In this document: piece by piece, positions 51,787-59,781 of the stretch
How the letters are laid out: every line of letters begins with the position of its first letter
Numbering within the stretch: position 1 is the first letter of the stretch
Source of the DNA: Defluviitaleaceae bacterium
GTDB lineage: Bacteria; Bacillota; Clostridia; Lachnospirales; UBA5962
Assembly (NCBI GenBank): GCA_009779915.1
Contig: WRBA01000014.1
Coordinates: 1 to 61,130 of the forward strand
Length of the DNA: 61,130 nucleotides
Direction: 5' to 3'
Program-made: the position numbers and the translations under genes
The notes under the pieces: generated by a model
Database searches by the model: none
The model's input: only the letters and a program-made list of their open reading frames with translations
What the model was told of the DNA's origin: nothing

Positions 51787-52023
51787 ATGAAAATTTACAA
51801 AAATATAAGTATTGAAAAACAAGAGAAAACCCTTCAAGATATATTCTGTAACATTTGCGGTGAAAAAATTCATAAAAATGAATATGGCTATTATGATGAT
51901 TTTTTGAGTATAGAAAAAAAATGGGGCTATCATAGCCAATTCGATGGCGAAACTCATTTTATTGATATTTGCCAGCTTTGTTACAAAATATTTTTAAATA
52001 ATATGAAATTAAAACCGGATTAG
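51787..52023 (+). CDS. Small zinc-ribbon-like protein
   Basis: 78 residues with two CxxC pairs, IFCNICGEKI and ICQLCYK, likely to bind zinc, separated by a conserved-looking DDFLSIEKKWGYHSQFDGETHFIDI. Similar small proteins occur in Clostridia without assigned function. The ATG has a gaggggg RBS at about 51774. It is flanked by mini-elements C (upstream) and D (6 bases after its stop). Confidence 0.7.
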   Translation: MKIYKNISIEKQEKTLQDIFCNICGEKIHKNEYGYYDDFLSIEKKWGYHSQFDGETHFIDICQLCYKIFLNNMKLKPD

Positions 52024-52029
52024 GATGTT

Positions 52030-52236
52030 TATAGTCAACGCAGTTGAAAAATATCAAAAGAAAACGAAGTATTTTTTCATAAGTCAAGTCCTTCATGAAA
52101 AATCAAAAACAAATTTTTCATGGGATTAACGGGAGGCGGCAACGACCATTGAACAAAAGTAAGATATGCAAAGCTGACGATGTATTGTGAAAAAAGCCCA
52201 GCTTTATTTGATGATTTTCATCTGCGCTGACTATAA
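52030..52236 (+). mobile_element. TATAG-family palindromic mini-element D (207 bp)
   Basis: Left arm tatagtcaacgcagttgaaa; right arm, inward, tatagtcagcgcagatgaaa. AAAA at +18, ACGAAG at +35 (52064-52069), ACGAT near 52178 and ccagctttat 38 bases before the end. The core shares about 45 near-identical bases with element C (aagtccttcatgaaaaatca and following), yet the arms differ from those of C on both sides in a matching way. Confidence 0.83.
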
Positions 52237-52249
52237 GGATAATAAGTTA

Positions 52250-52287
52250 AAAAGAGTTGACTGCTATAAAGCAGTTGGCTCTTTTTT
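52250..52287 (+). terminator. Rho-independent terminator
   Basis: aagagttgactgct pairs with agcagttggctctt with a T6 run. It may terminate the zinc-ribbon gene transcript after passing through element D. Confidence 0.8.
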
Positions 52288-52320
52288 GGTTGTTTATGAA
52301 TATGCTGGAGTATAAAAGAT

Positions 52321-52491
52321 TATAGTTAAGCAGCCTGAAAAGCTTAACAGATAAACGCAGGGTTGTTTATTTAGGGCTACGAGGAGCTTGTTTGCCACAG
52401 TATCCACAGTGATACGAGCGGTAAATAAACAACGAAGCAGACCGTAATAAAACCAAATTTATTGTTTGGGTTTTTAGGTTGATTGACTATT
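52321..52491 (+). mobile_element. TATAG-family palindromic mini-element E (171 bp, degenerate right end)
   Basis: Left end tatagttaagcagcctgaaa; right end, inward, (a)atagtcaatcaacctaaaa. The last base pair is mutated (CTATT). AAAA at +18 and ACGCAG at +35 (52355-52360) are kept, ACGAAG occurs near 52430, and caaatttatt begins 38 bases before the end. An inner stem gttgtttattt/aaataaacaac is present. It ends 22 bases before the start of the DUF6765-like gene. Confidence 0.72.
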
Positions 52492-52513
52492 ATAGAAAGA
52501 GTGGCAATATCTT

Positions 52514-53596
52514 ATGAATATTAATTTTCATTATTTCGCGATAAAATCTCTGGCATGCTGTGCCGGTTTTTGTGAAGATAAGGCACAGCAAATTGCAAAA
52601 TACTCGCAATTTGTTGATGATTACAGCTGGGCTTCTCATATGAACTGCTCTAATATTCCAAACGAGATAATAAATTCCAAGGAGTTTGATTTATTTACAC
52701 CTTCGCTTTCCGGCAATTTCAGCCCGGTTACAACAGGATTTTCAGGTCCCTTTGATTATATATCCGTAATCGTTAAAAGAGAGCAGAAATTTATTCTCTC
52801 ACCTTTTCACTTTATGCCATTTGACGAGTCAAAAGCAGGCATAGAAGATGAACGAGTTGTACCCCTATACTTTAATGATAACTCTCTAATTGATAGGTTT
52901 TTGCATAGTATAATTGATAAATATCACCGCAGTGAAAAGTGGAATATCCCTCTTATGAAATTAGGTATGCTTTTGCATATTTTTGCTGATACTCATGCCC
53001 ATCAAATGTTTAGCGGCTTCGATTCCTGGGTAAATAAAGTCCTGGTAACCAAAGTTAAAGATAATATTACAAGCAAAGGCATTACCGGCTTAATTTCAGA
53101 TGCTTCTACAGGTGTTCCAACAATCGGTCACGCCCAAGTAGGGACTCTTGCCGATTTATCGAATACCAGCTTTGCTACGGCTTATAAGCTAAACAGCAAA
53201 GACAGCTACCGAGGCAGCTATTCACAAGACAATACCAAAGCTTTTTTGGAAACCGCAAGAAATATATATATTTATTTAAAAAAATGCTGCAATAACCTGC
53301 CTCTTTCAGATAATGACTATAGTTGGGATGAATTAAGCCAAAAACTACGCCAAGGCTTTTTAATCGAGTATCCAAAAAAGAATGTAATAAAAAGCCTTGC
53401 TCAGCATTGGAGTACGTATTTTCCGGATATTAAATATCATTACGACTGCAAAGAGATAAAAAAACATTTTCATCTTGCCGGCGCAAACACAGCCTTTACA
53501 GACGAGTTTTATCAATATAATATTATGGCTAACAAGCTGCTGGTGGCGTTGTATGGACCTAAACCGAGAGGTTGGGAAAGTATCTTACTTGATTGA
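52514..53596 (+). CDS. DUF6765-like protein (phospholipase C/P1-nuclease-like fold suspected)
   Basis: 360 residues. The opening NFHYFAIKSLACCAGFCEDKAQQIAKYSQFVDDYSWA and the central LGMLLHIFADTHAHQMFSG resemble DUF6765 proteins. Several His and Asp residues (HYFAIK, DDYSW, HIFADTHAHQ) recall zinc-dependent phospholipase C/S1-P1 nuclease sites; catalytic activity is inferred only. No signal peptide. It stands alone between element E and the integrative element, with a terminator downstream at 53703. Confidence 0.65.
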   Translation: MNINFHYFAIKSLACCAGFCEDKAQQIAKYSQFVDDYSWASHMNCSNIPNEIINSKEFDLFTPSLSGNFSPVTTGFSGPFDYISVIVKREQKFILSPFHFMPFDESKAGIEDERVVPLYFNDNSLIDRFLHSIIDKYHRSEKWNIPLMKLGMLLHIFADTHAHQMFSGFDSWVNKVLVTKVKDNITSKGITGLISDASTGVPTIGHAQVGTLADLSNTSFATAYKLNSKDSYRGSYSQDNTKAFLETARNIYIYLKKCCNNLPLSDNDYSWDELSQKLRQGFLIEYPKKNVIKSLAQHWSTYFPDIKYHYDCKEIKKHFHLAGANTAFTDEFYQYNIMANKLLVALYGPKPRGWESILLD

Positions 53597-53702
53597 GGGA
53601 TACAAACATTAGTTTGAAGCTATAGCTTCACCGATTGAAAATGTCTCAAGAAAACATTGAATTTACTTCCACATATAGAGAAAATGGCAACAATATTTGA
53701 CA

Positions 53703-53742
53703 AAAACGAGCTAACTGACTATCAAAATCAGTTAGCTCGTTT
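53703..53742 (+). terminator. Hairpin terminator
   Basis: aaacgagctaactga and tcagttagctcgttt form a perfect 15-bp stem with a 9-base loop, ending in ttt. It follows the DUF6765-like gene by about 105 bases. Confidence 0.8.
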
Positions 53743-53827
53743 CATATAGGTTTATAAGCAATTCAGTACATTTTTGGTAGCGGTTCTTGTAGTAAGGAAC
53801 GAACTTGCAATAGGTCTTGGACACAGT

Positions 53828-54155
53828 ATGCGTTATATTGATGAATTTCAAGACGTTGAAATCGAAATCGCAGGAGTAGCAATTAACGCAGATTTACGAA
53901 CTGTTTTGCAATATCCATCAAGATTATGCGCTTGGAACGGCCTCTGCTGCCGAATTAAGAGGGTCATGGGCGGCTTTTTGGTTAAATCTAAGACTATACA
54001 GCGGTGTTGAAAGGCAAGCGTATTACTTTGCAATGTATGGCGGTCAAGCCTTTTTAGAAAGGTATGGCGAAAGAAATTTTGAAGAAATAAGGGACTTACT
54101 CAAAGAGTTACACACCGATATGGGTCTTACAGTTGACTTTGACTTCGGAGATTGA
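53828..54155 (+). pseudogene. Frameshifted small gene at the edge of the integrative element
   Basis: From an ATG at 53828 the frame reads MRYIDEFQDVEIEIAGVAIN and then runs into unlikely sequence. A second frame, open from about 53879, reads NIHQDYALGTASAAELRGSW, AAFWLNLRLYSGVERQAYYF and AMYGGQAFLERYGERNF up to EIRDLLKELHTDMGLTVDFDFGD and a TGA at 54155. The second part looks like a real protein C terminus but has no usable start, so a one-base frameshift near 53900-53925 probably joins them. A terminator (acccttcggggtgg plus T6) follows. No family recognised. Confidence 0.55.
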
Positions 54156-54159
54156 ATAC

Positions 54160-54185
54160 AGCCACCCTTCGGGGTGGTTTTTTCC
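54160..54185 (+). terminator. Rho-independent terminator
   Basis: ccacccttcggggtgg followed by tttttt, immediately after the TGA at 54155. Confidence 0.9.
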
Positions 54186-54373
54186 TATACAATCATGCCA
54201 TCACATAGTTGATATAACCACTCTCGCCCGTTTTCTTGCTTGCGTTTCATTTGTGCAAACGGAACGGGGTCGAGATACTGCATAATGCCTTCCCTCATAA
54301 TTTGAGTTAGTGAGCCGGGGTCGAGTGAACCCAATTCCCAACAATTATTACCGTATATTTTGGCTTTCAACAT
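54185..54373 (-). CDS. Small protein at the end of the integrative-element operon
   Basis: 62 residues beginning MLKAKIYGNNCWELGSLDPG and ending QLCDGMIV; soluble, no recognised family. It overlaps the 3' end of the DUF3987 gene by 26 bases on the same strand, as in tightly packed phage-like or mobilisable elements. It ends just before the terminator of the frameshifted gene on the other strand. Confidence 0.5.
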   Translation of the reverse strand: MLKAKIYGNNCWELGSLDPGSLTQIMREGIMQYLDPVPFAQMKRKQENGREWLYQLCDGMIV

Positions 54374-56054
54374 TCGCGGGCATAGTGTCTTTATTGACTA
54401 AATTGTCTAAATTGGAAGTGTCAGGGGATAAAGTCAATTTAGACACTATGTTTTCTGTTTCTGGATTGATAATTATTGTTTCGGATGGTCTGCCCGCTGT
54501 GCCTGTTTGAGAATGTTCTATGCGGATATATCCACGCTCTACAAGCACGGTTAAGCTCTCGTCAAGATTGAATCCTTGCTTGCCTTGTGTTTTGCGTATC
54601 AAATCACGCTTGCCGATTGACTTAATTGACTTAATCTTACCCCACAAATAGCGGGCATGGGTTATCTCCGGTGGTTCTGCTTGCTCCATATAAACCGCTT
54701 TAGCATGGGCAAGAAAATACTTGGCAAGCTCCACAGCGGCGCGGGCTTCGTCTGCGTTAATTTGCGTATCAAGCGGATTTTTGCCTTGCTCAAATGCGTT
54801 TATGCAGTGGATAAGTCCGGCAAAGCGTGTCATTTGTCCGTGGAGTTTTCCCGCCCAATCAGCTATAAAAGATAACTCGCCAATATCGGGAGTTAATTGT
54901 GGCTCGATTTCGTCAAAAAATGAGCGATATACTTCAAAACCGCCGCTGTCATATTCAAGATTTCCACTACTATCAGCGTCAATCATTGCATAACAAAGAT
55001 TGTGATAATTGCTTTTTATACGTTCATCAAGTGGCTTTGACGTGGCTTTTCTACTGCCAACACATGAGGGGCATTTGACAAACAATATACGCGACAATAA
55101 CCCGCGCCCGCTTTTTTGTGTGTCTGAAAACAAGTCAATTATTACAGTTGGTTGGCATGGAGCTATCATATTAAGCGTTGGACGGTCAATTACAATACTG
55201 TCAGAGGTCTTGCGGTCAATCGTTATTCTGTCACCGCTATAACCATTCAAATATATTTCTAAACCGCCCTTGTCGGAGTACCGCCCGATATTCTCAAACA
55301 AGCCGCCGCCCTCTGCACTTACAAGCGCAAATACACCGTCTTGTGATTTAATCATTGCCGCCAATTTTTCTGGGGTCACATCTGCGCCGGATAATCGCAA
55401 AGGCTCTACAGGCTTAAATTGTGCAAGCTCGGCGTTAAGTTCTTCTAACTCCAACATAGCAATATTCCGCTTGTTTGCGTCTTTTTCCTTGATAACATTC
55501 TTTTCAACGTTGTCAATTCTACCTTGCAGTAGCTTTAATTCGCTTTTGCTTTGATTGACTTCGCCGCTGTGGGTATTGTTGTATTCGATTTCATAATCAA
55601 TCAGGGGACGGAAAACAATGTCTATCACACCGCTTTTACGCTCGGATGGCGGTGCAATAGGCGCGATATAGAAACATGGTCTTTCGGTGTGTCCGTTCGG
55701 CAATCGTATGGGATAACGTCCGCGACAAGCAATTTCGAGTACACCCAAACCACATGAGGCAACCATATCTACAGGAGCTTGTACGGTTTTGGCGGCGGCA
55801 CGAAAAAATTGACGTGTGTCAATCGGTATCGCATAAAGAGGAAATGTCGGTAACGGTTCTGATTGCTCAAATGGCATAAGTTCCTGAAAATTCTTGTTTT
55901 CCGCTTGGTTTTGCGGTATACTAGAGTCAGTGTTATACACACCTTTGCTATGCCCTGTAGCCTCACCGTTCGCCCCGGTAGGGCTTATTTCTTGCCCGAA
56001 ACCCACACTGTCAAGCAATTCCAGTTTTTGTGCCTGTGTCAAATCGCTTCGCAA
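54348..56054 (-). CDS. DUF3987-family replication protein (primase/helicase-like)
   Basis: 568 residues resembling DUF3987 proteins, which occur in phages and integrative elements and are thought to act with primase domains in replication. Visible parts: an N-terminal disordered stretch, PVDMVASCGLGVLEIACRGRYPI, a putative P-loop region APIAPPSERKSGVIDIVF, a coiled coil around residues 165-215, EGGGLFENIGRYSDKGGLEIYLNGYSGD and SRILFVKCPS. A C-terminal winged-helix-like region is seen (RKTQGKQGFNLDESLTVLVERGYI). The start overlaps the 3' end of the zinc-finger primase gene, implying coupling. Confidence 0.8.
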   Translation of the reverse strand: MRSDLTQAQKLELLDSVGFGQEISPTGANGEATGHSKGVYNTDSSIPQNQAENKNFQELMPFEQSEPLPTFPLYAIPIDTRQFFRAAAKTVQAPVDMVASCGLGVLEIACRGRYPIRLPNGHTERPCFYIAPIAPPSERKSGVIDIVFRPLIDYEIEYNNTHSGEVNQSKSELKLLQGRIDNVEKNVIKEKDANKRNIAMLELEELNAELAQFKPVEPLRLSGADVTPEKLAAMIKSQDGVFALVSAEGGGLFENIGRYSDKGGLEIYLNGYSGDRITIDRKTSDSIVIDRPTLNMIAPCQPTVIIDLFSDTQKSGRGLLSRILFVKCPSCVGSRKATSKPLDERIKSNYHNLCYAMIDADSSGNLEYDSGGFEVYRSFFDEIEPQLTPDIGELSFIADWAGKLHGQMTRFAGLIHCINAFEQGKNPLDTQINADEARAAVELAKYFLAHAKAVYMEQAEPPEITHARYLWGKIKSIKSIGKRDLIRKTQGKQGFNLDESLTVLVERGYIRIEHSQTGTAGRPSETIIINPETENIVSKLTLSPDTSNLDNLVNKDTMPANVESQNIR

Positions 56055-56649
56055 GGTCGCTCACCGCCTTTCCATAAAATTTGTAAAACTGCAATTTTTC
56101 TTGGAAATCACCGTAAATAAATACTTCATTATACAACCATTCCCACAAGTCGAGATTTTGTAATGCCTCGCAAAATAGCGGTTGCCATTCATCTTCCGGC
56201 GTTTTTGGCGCATGGTTGCGTTTCCAATCATCCATCAAGCACAAATACGCCGCCACGGCGTTACACGCCCATTGCTCCCATTCGTCAAAGTTTTTCAGTA
56301 TGCCTCGGTCATGTTCGCGCTGTTTTTTCGCCTCCTGTGCCTTTTTATATTCCGCTGTAGTCAATGGCTTATCGGGAAACAATCCTAGCCTGTATGTTTC
56401 AGACAAATGTCGTGCCGCGTCTATGGGTGTCAAATTTTCCATAAGCTCTACCAACTTCACAGCGTCCCCACCCACTCCACACCCAAAGCAATACCAGCTT
56501 GCAGGGTACAATTTCAATGATGGTGTTTTTTCTGTATGAAGCGGGCAACATACATATCCGACGCGGTTAGGTTGTAACCCGTATGTGGCGAACACATCTA
56601 ATAGCGGGACATGATGCTTGATTTCTTCAAATGCTTGGGCTATTCCCAT
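56011..56649 (-). CDS. CHC2 zinc-finger primase-like protein
   Basis: 212 residues. A DnaG-type CHC2 zinc finger lies at about 30-60: CPLH (Cys35, His38) and CFGC (Cys54, Cys57), followed by GGDAVKLVELMENLTPIDAARHL, the family continuation. The rest is helical with no TOPRIM motif, so catalysis would need another domain or protein. With the DUF3987 gene downstream it probably forms the element's replication module. Its ATG overlaps the stop of the excisionase-like gene. Confidence 0.85.
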   Translation of the reverse strand: MGIAQAFEEIKHHVPLLDVFATYGLQPNRVGYVCCPLHTEKTPSLKLYPASWYCFGCGVGGDAVKLVELMENLTPIDAARHLSETYRLGLFPDKPLTTAEYKKAQEAKKQREHDRGILKNFDEWEQWACNAVAAYLCLMDDWKRNHAPKTPEDEWQPLFCEALQNLDLWEWLYNEVFIYGDFQEKLQFYKFYGKAVSDLAKRFDTGTKTGIA

Positions 56650-56849
56650 ATACCGCCCGCCCCACTATTAAGCTGCTCGACAAGTGCCGTGTAGTTTATG
56701 TAGCCCACCTTTCCGCTACGGACTACAGGAATTTTACCTTGCGCTACTAACCGTCTTAATGCCCTCTCCGGCAATAGTCCGCGCTTGGCTACTTGCCGTG
56801 TTGTCAACATTTCAGGGGGATTATTTGGGTGTGCTTGTGTCTGTATCAT
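56640..56849 (-). CDS. Excisionase-like HTH protein
   Basis: 69 residues from the ATG at 56847-56849 (aggagg RBS). MLTTRQVAKRGLLPERALRRLVAQGKIPVVRSGKVGYINYTALVEQL is a MerR/excisionase-type winged helix that binds DNA, as used by Xis proteins. It lies in the operon that diverges from the repressor gene, matching the usual early-gene layout of integrative elements. Confidence 0.8.
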   Translation of the reverse strand: MIQTQAHPNNPPEMLTTRQVAKRGLLPERALRRLVAQGKIPVVRSGKVGYINYTALVEQLNSGAGGIWE

Positions 56850-56994
56850 GCTGTGCCTCCTTCTTCTTTTCTGCACGTTTAAGCCAATATTCCCGATTAT
56901 ATTCAGCTACACGCAGTTTGTTTTTGCGCCGCCACTCTCTTTGATATTCTCGCCGTGCAGTAATCCACTCCTCATTTTTTTGCACTTGCTTCAT
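56821..56994 (-). CDS. Basic 57-residue protein, first gene of the element's early operon
   Basis: The product reads MKQVQKNEEWITARREYQRE then WRRKNKLRVAEYNREYWLKR and ends DTDTSTPK. It is highly charged with a probable single helix and no recognised family. The ATG at 56992-56994 has a very strong ggaggtggaggc RBS, and the frame overlaps the next gene's start by 29 bases. Short basic proteins of this kind precede excisionase genes in several Clostridial elements. Confidence 0.65.
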   Translation of the reverse strand: MKQVQKNEEWITARREYQREWRRKNKLRVAEYNREYWLKRAEKKKEAQHDTDTSTPK

Positions 56995-57029
56995 GCCTCC
57001 ACCTCCTAAAAAAATATATTTACATTCAC

Positions 57030-57058
57030 TTGCGCTTGCTTCATATGTGTGCTATAAT
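57030..57058 (+). promoter_or_regulatory. Promoter of the XRE repressor gene, in the divergent control region
   Basis: TATAAT (57053-57058) preceded by TGTGC (extended -10), with TTGCGC 17 bases upstream (57030-57035). Downstream, tgcaga (57078) and tctgca (about 57115) form spaced inverted half-sites that could be repressor operators between the start site and the gene. Confidence 0.6.
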
Positions 57059-57142
57059 GAGTATGAAGAACGTAAATGCAGATGTCAATACATGAATCAA
57101 TATAACTTCATTTGTCTGCAAACGAAGAATTGAGGTGCTGTT

Positions 57143-57931
57143 ATGGCAACAAGTGAAGTGCAAAAAAAAGCACGGTTTCCCGTGTTCAAAGAAAGATTTT
57201 ATAAGTTGCGTGGGGAAATTTCACAAGCGGAATTTGCTGATAAAATAGGTATTGCACGCGCTACTGTTGGTTTATATGAAAATGGGGAGCGAATACCTGA
57301 TGCTTTGGTACTAAAACAAATTGCTGAAAAATGCGGAGTTTCGGCTGATTGGCTTTTAGGTCTTACAAGTGACCCAAAAGGAAAGGCAGATACTATGGCT
57401 GTTGAAAAACGCCTTGGGCTTTCGGCACCCGCGCAAGATGAACTTGAATTTTTGAATACAATCGATATTGGTAAAACAAGTTGCATTGAAATTCTCAATG
57501 ATTTTCTTGTGTCTGATGAATTGCACGATATATCTCGCGCTATACTTTCATGGGTTGGTAGTAAACGATTAGAGGTAATACACGAAGGATTACGCAAAGT
57601 AAGCCCTTCAGCAACGGAAATAAATACACCCTTGTTAAATCGCTGGCTTAGAGAATGGGTGAACAATCACCCAGACCGCGAAAAAATAATAAGCGAACAT
57701 AATTATGATGATTACTATGGAAATGAAGAATACCCATTAGATAAAACACTAACAGAAGAAGAAGCATGGCAAGTCATTGCAATGGAAGCAATAGACAAAG
57801 CGAGAAATGAAAGGACGCTACAAAAAGCATATCGTTTTGAAGCAATAGAACGTTTTTCTGATTTTGTTGATACTTTTGTGAATTCGATGGATTCATTATT
57901 TGATGAATATGACGATGATGATGAGGAATAA
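57143..57931 (+). CDS. XRE-family repressor of the integrative element
   Basis: 262 residues. An N-terminal Cro/CI HTH lies at about 15-70: FYKLRGEISQAEFADKIGIARATVGLYENGERIPDALVLKQIAEKCGVSADWLLGL. A long acidic C-terminal domain (about 190 residues) follows, with no peptidase or phage-repressor dimerisation motif that I recognise. It is divergent from the early operon and upstream of the integrase, the expected position of an immunity-type regulator. The ATG has a gaggtg RBS. Confidence 0.82.
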   Translation: MATSEVQKKARFPVFKERFYKLRGEISQAEFADKIGIARATVGLYENGERIPDALVLKQIAEKCGVSADWLLGLTSDPKGKADTMAVEKRLGLSAPAQDELEFLNTIDIGKTSCIEILNDFLVSDELHDISRAILSWVGSKRLEVIHEGLRKVSPSATEINTPLLNRWLREWVNNHPDREKIISEHNYDDYYGNEEYPLDKTLTEEEAWQVIAMEAIDKARNERTLQKAYRFEAIERFSDFVDTFVNSMDSLFDEYDDDDEE

Positions 57932-57980
57932 AAAATAGCAACCATTAAAAAACGTGACAATTCTTTAGAGAAAGGGGATA

Positions 57981-59450
57981 TTGAAAATGGCGAAGAAAAC
58001 GAATAACGGCTTGCCGACAGGTGTTTCTGCCGTGAAAAACAGACCGAATCTATACCGCTTGGAGTTTGTTCAAAGGGGCAAACGACACAGCGAATATTAT
58101 AGTTGTGAATTGACAGCGAAAAAAGAACTTCAATCCGAATTGCAAAAAGCCATTGATAACTTTCGGGAGCGGGTCGAATCAGGCTCACTCAAAGGCGGCG
58201 ATATAAACGCAAAATCCACCTTTACACAGGCGGTTGAATGGTTTGCGGAAATTCGCAAGCTCGACACTCGGGAAAGTACGTAAATGGCTGATATATTTAT
58301 CTTTGAGCATTACCTTATACCTCGGCTTGGAAACTATAAGCTGAAAGAGATAACAAGCCCTATGATTACAAAAATGCTTGCAGAACTGCTAAAAAAAGGC
58401 GGCGGGGGCGGTCGGGCTACATATTGTGCAAAGCCTGAATTTATTGAGCTTATGCACGAGAAAAAGCCCGCTCGGACTGCTGGCGGCTTTAATCTTGTGG
58501 CTCGGGAAATTGGTATTGGCGTTGATAATACCTTTATCAGAATAAGAAAAGGTGAAAATTGCGAAAAGCACATAGCGGAAAAGGTAGCTCGGTATTACGG
58601 TTTACCGCTCTCACAGGCTTTTGACAAAAAACTTGATGTAAAACCGCTCTCGGCTTCCTATGTTTCAAAGATTACCTACACTTTGTCGGCTCTGTTTTCG
58701 GCTTGTATTAAAAACGGGGCAATAGAAACAAACCCTGTCGCTAACGCTACAAAACCACGCATAGGCGAAAAAGATATACCCGCATATCTTGACAACAGGC
58801 AAATTCCGATTTTCCTTGAAACATTGAATGAGCTATCTATAGATAATTCAATCAAAGTCGCTCTAACACTTATGTTAATGCTTGGGCTTCGCTCGGGTGA
58901 GGCTCGGGGCTTGCGGTGGATTGACATTGATTTCCATAATGGCATTGTGAGTATTGAGAAAAACTGCGGCGAAACTTTCGGCGGCTTGGCTCTTACGGAC
59001 TTAAAAACAAAACGCTCACGGCGCAAACTTCCATTGTCGCCCATGCTGTATGAAATACTCACGGCACATAAAAGCTACTTGGACGAACAAACCGCCTCCC
59101 TCGGCTCTGTATGGCAAAATAATGACGTTGTATGCCCTAATAGCACAGGCGGGCTAATGACAAAATCAGAGCCTAACAAAGCAGTCAAACGGATATTGAA
59201 CGCAAGAAAAGATTTACCTCGGGAGCTTCACGCCCACTCTATGCGGCATACGTTTATTTCATTGCTTATATCAAATGGCGTTGATGTGGTGAATGTAGCG
59301 GCTCTAGCGGGTGATACAATCGAGATTATCTCAAAACACTATGCTCACAGCTTTGCGGAACGCCGTGCCGCCGCTATGGATATTGTTGGGGCTTCTTTTG
59401 CACAGTTGACAAGCTCACCAACTCCACTCCATTTGATAGAAGCGAATTAA
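57981..59450 (+). pseudogene. int: Tyrosine integrase interrupted by an in-frame TAA, with an HTH insertion
   Basis: Two frames in the same register are separated only by TAA at 58281-58283. The first (57981-58283) encodes the N-terminal AP2-like arm domain (PNLYRLEFVQRGKRHSEYYS). The second (ATG at 58284) begins in the core-binding domain (MADIFIFEHYLIPRLGNYKL) and carries the catalytic domain: Arg203 in LGLRSGEARGLRW, HSMR (His318, Arg321), and the nucleophile Tyr353 in SKHYAHSF. An insertion of about 80 residues after LAELLKKGG contains an XRE-like HTH (AREIGIGVDNTFIRIRKGEN). The second part could still be translated alone. Confidence 0.85.
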
Positions 59451-59513
59451 CAAACAAAAATAAGCCCTTGCCATAATAGGCGGCTTACGTAAGAAAAGTT
59501 TGTAAGATGTAGG

Positions 59514-59535
59514 CGGCGTGGCGTAAGCTACGCCG
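59514..59535 (+). terminator. Terminator after the integrase
   Basis: cggcgt pairs with acgccg around ggcgtaagct, followed by tttctcttt. Confidence 0.65.
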
Positions 59536-59557
59536 TTTCTCTTTGCTGTTCTTGTTC

Positions 59558-59781
59558 TTACTCTTGTTTGTTCTTGCTCTTTTCCGTTGCGGATATTTCT
59601 ATCCTGTCTACAAACTCACGCAAAACAGTTGCGTCAAGTTCCTGTAAGTCAGTATACTTCTTTGTTTCTTTTGATCCTGTTGCTTGACTTCATGGCACAA
59701 GACTTCTATTGTGGATTGTAGGCTGCTTTGCTCCAGTTCGTAGTCACGGGATAGCTTGATGAAACGTTCATCCGATAACAT
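59558..59781 (-). pseudogene. C-terminal remnant of a large serine recombinase (DUF4368 type)
   Basis: From an ATG at 59779-59781 on the minus strand the text reads MLSDERFIKLSRDYELEQSS and LQSTIEVLCHEVKQQDQKK. After a frame change it continues KYTDLQELDATVLREFVDRI, EISATEKSKNKQE and stops at 59558. This is the typical C-terminal pattern of large serine recombinases from integrative conjugative elements, which end in a DUF4368-like region with LREFVDRIxI. No catalytic N-terminal domain is present upstream. It indicates an older element at this site. Confidence 0.75.

Noticed and set aside
34321-52491. Mini-elements as integron attC sites
   Set aside because: Palindromes with variable sequence suggested attC, but the ends do not fit RYYYAAC/GTTRRRY, there is no integrase gene of the IntI type, and the sites are dispersed rather than in an array.
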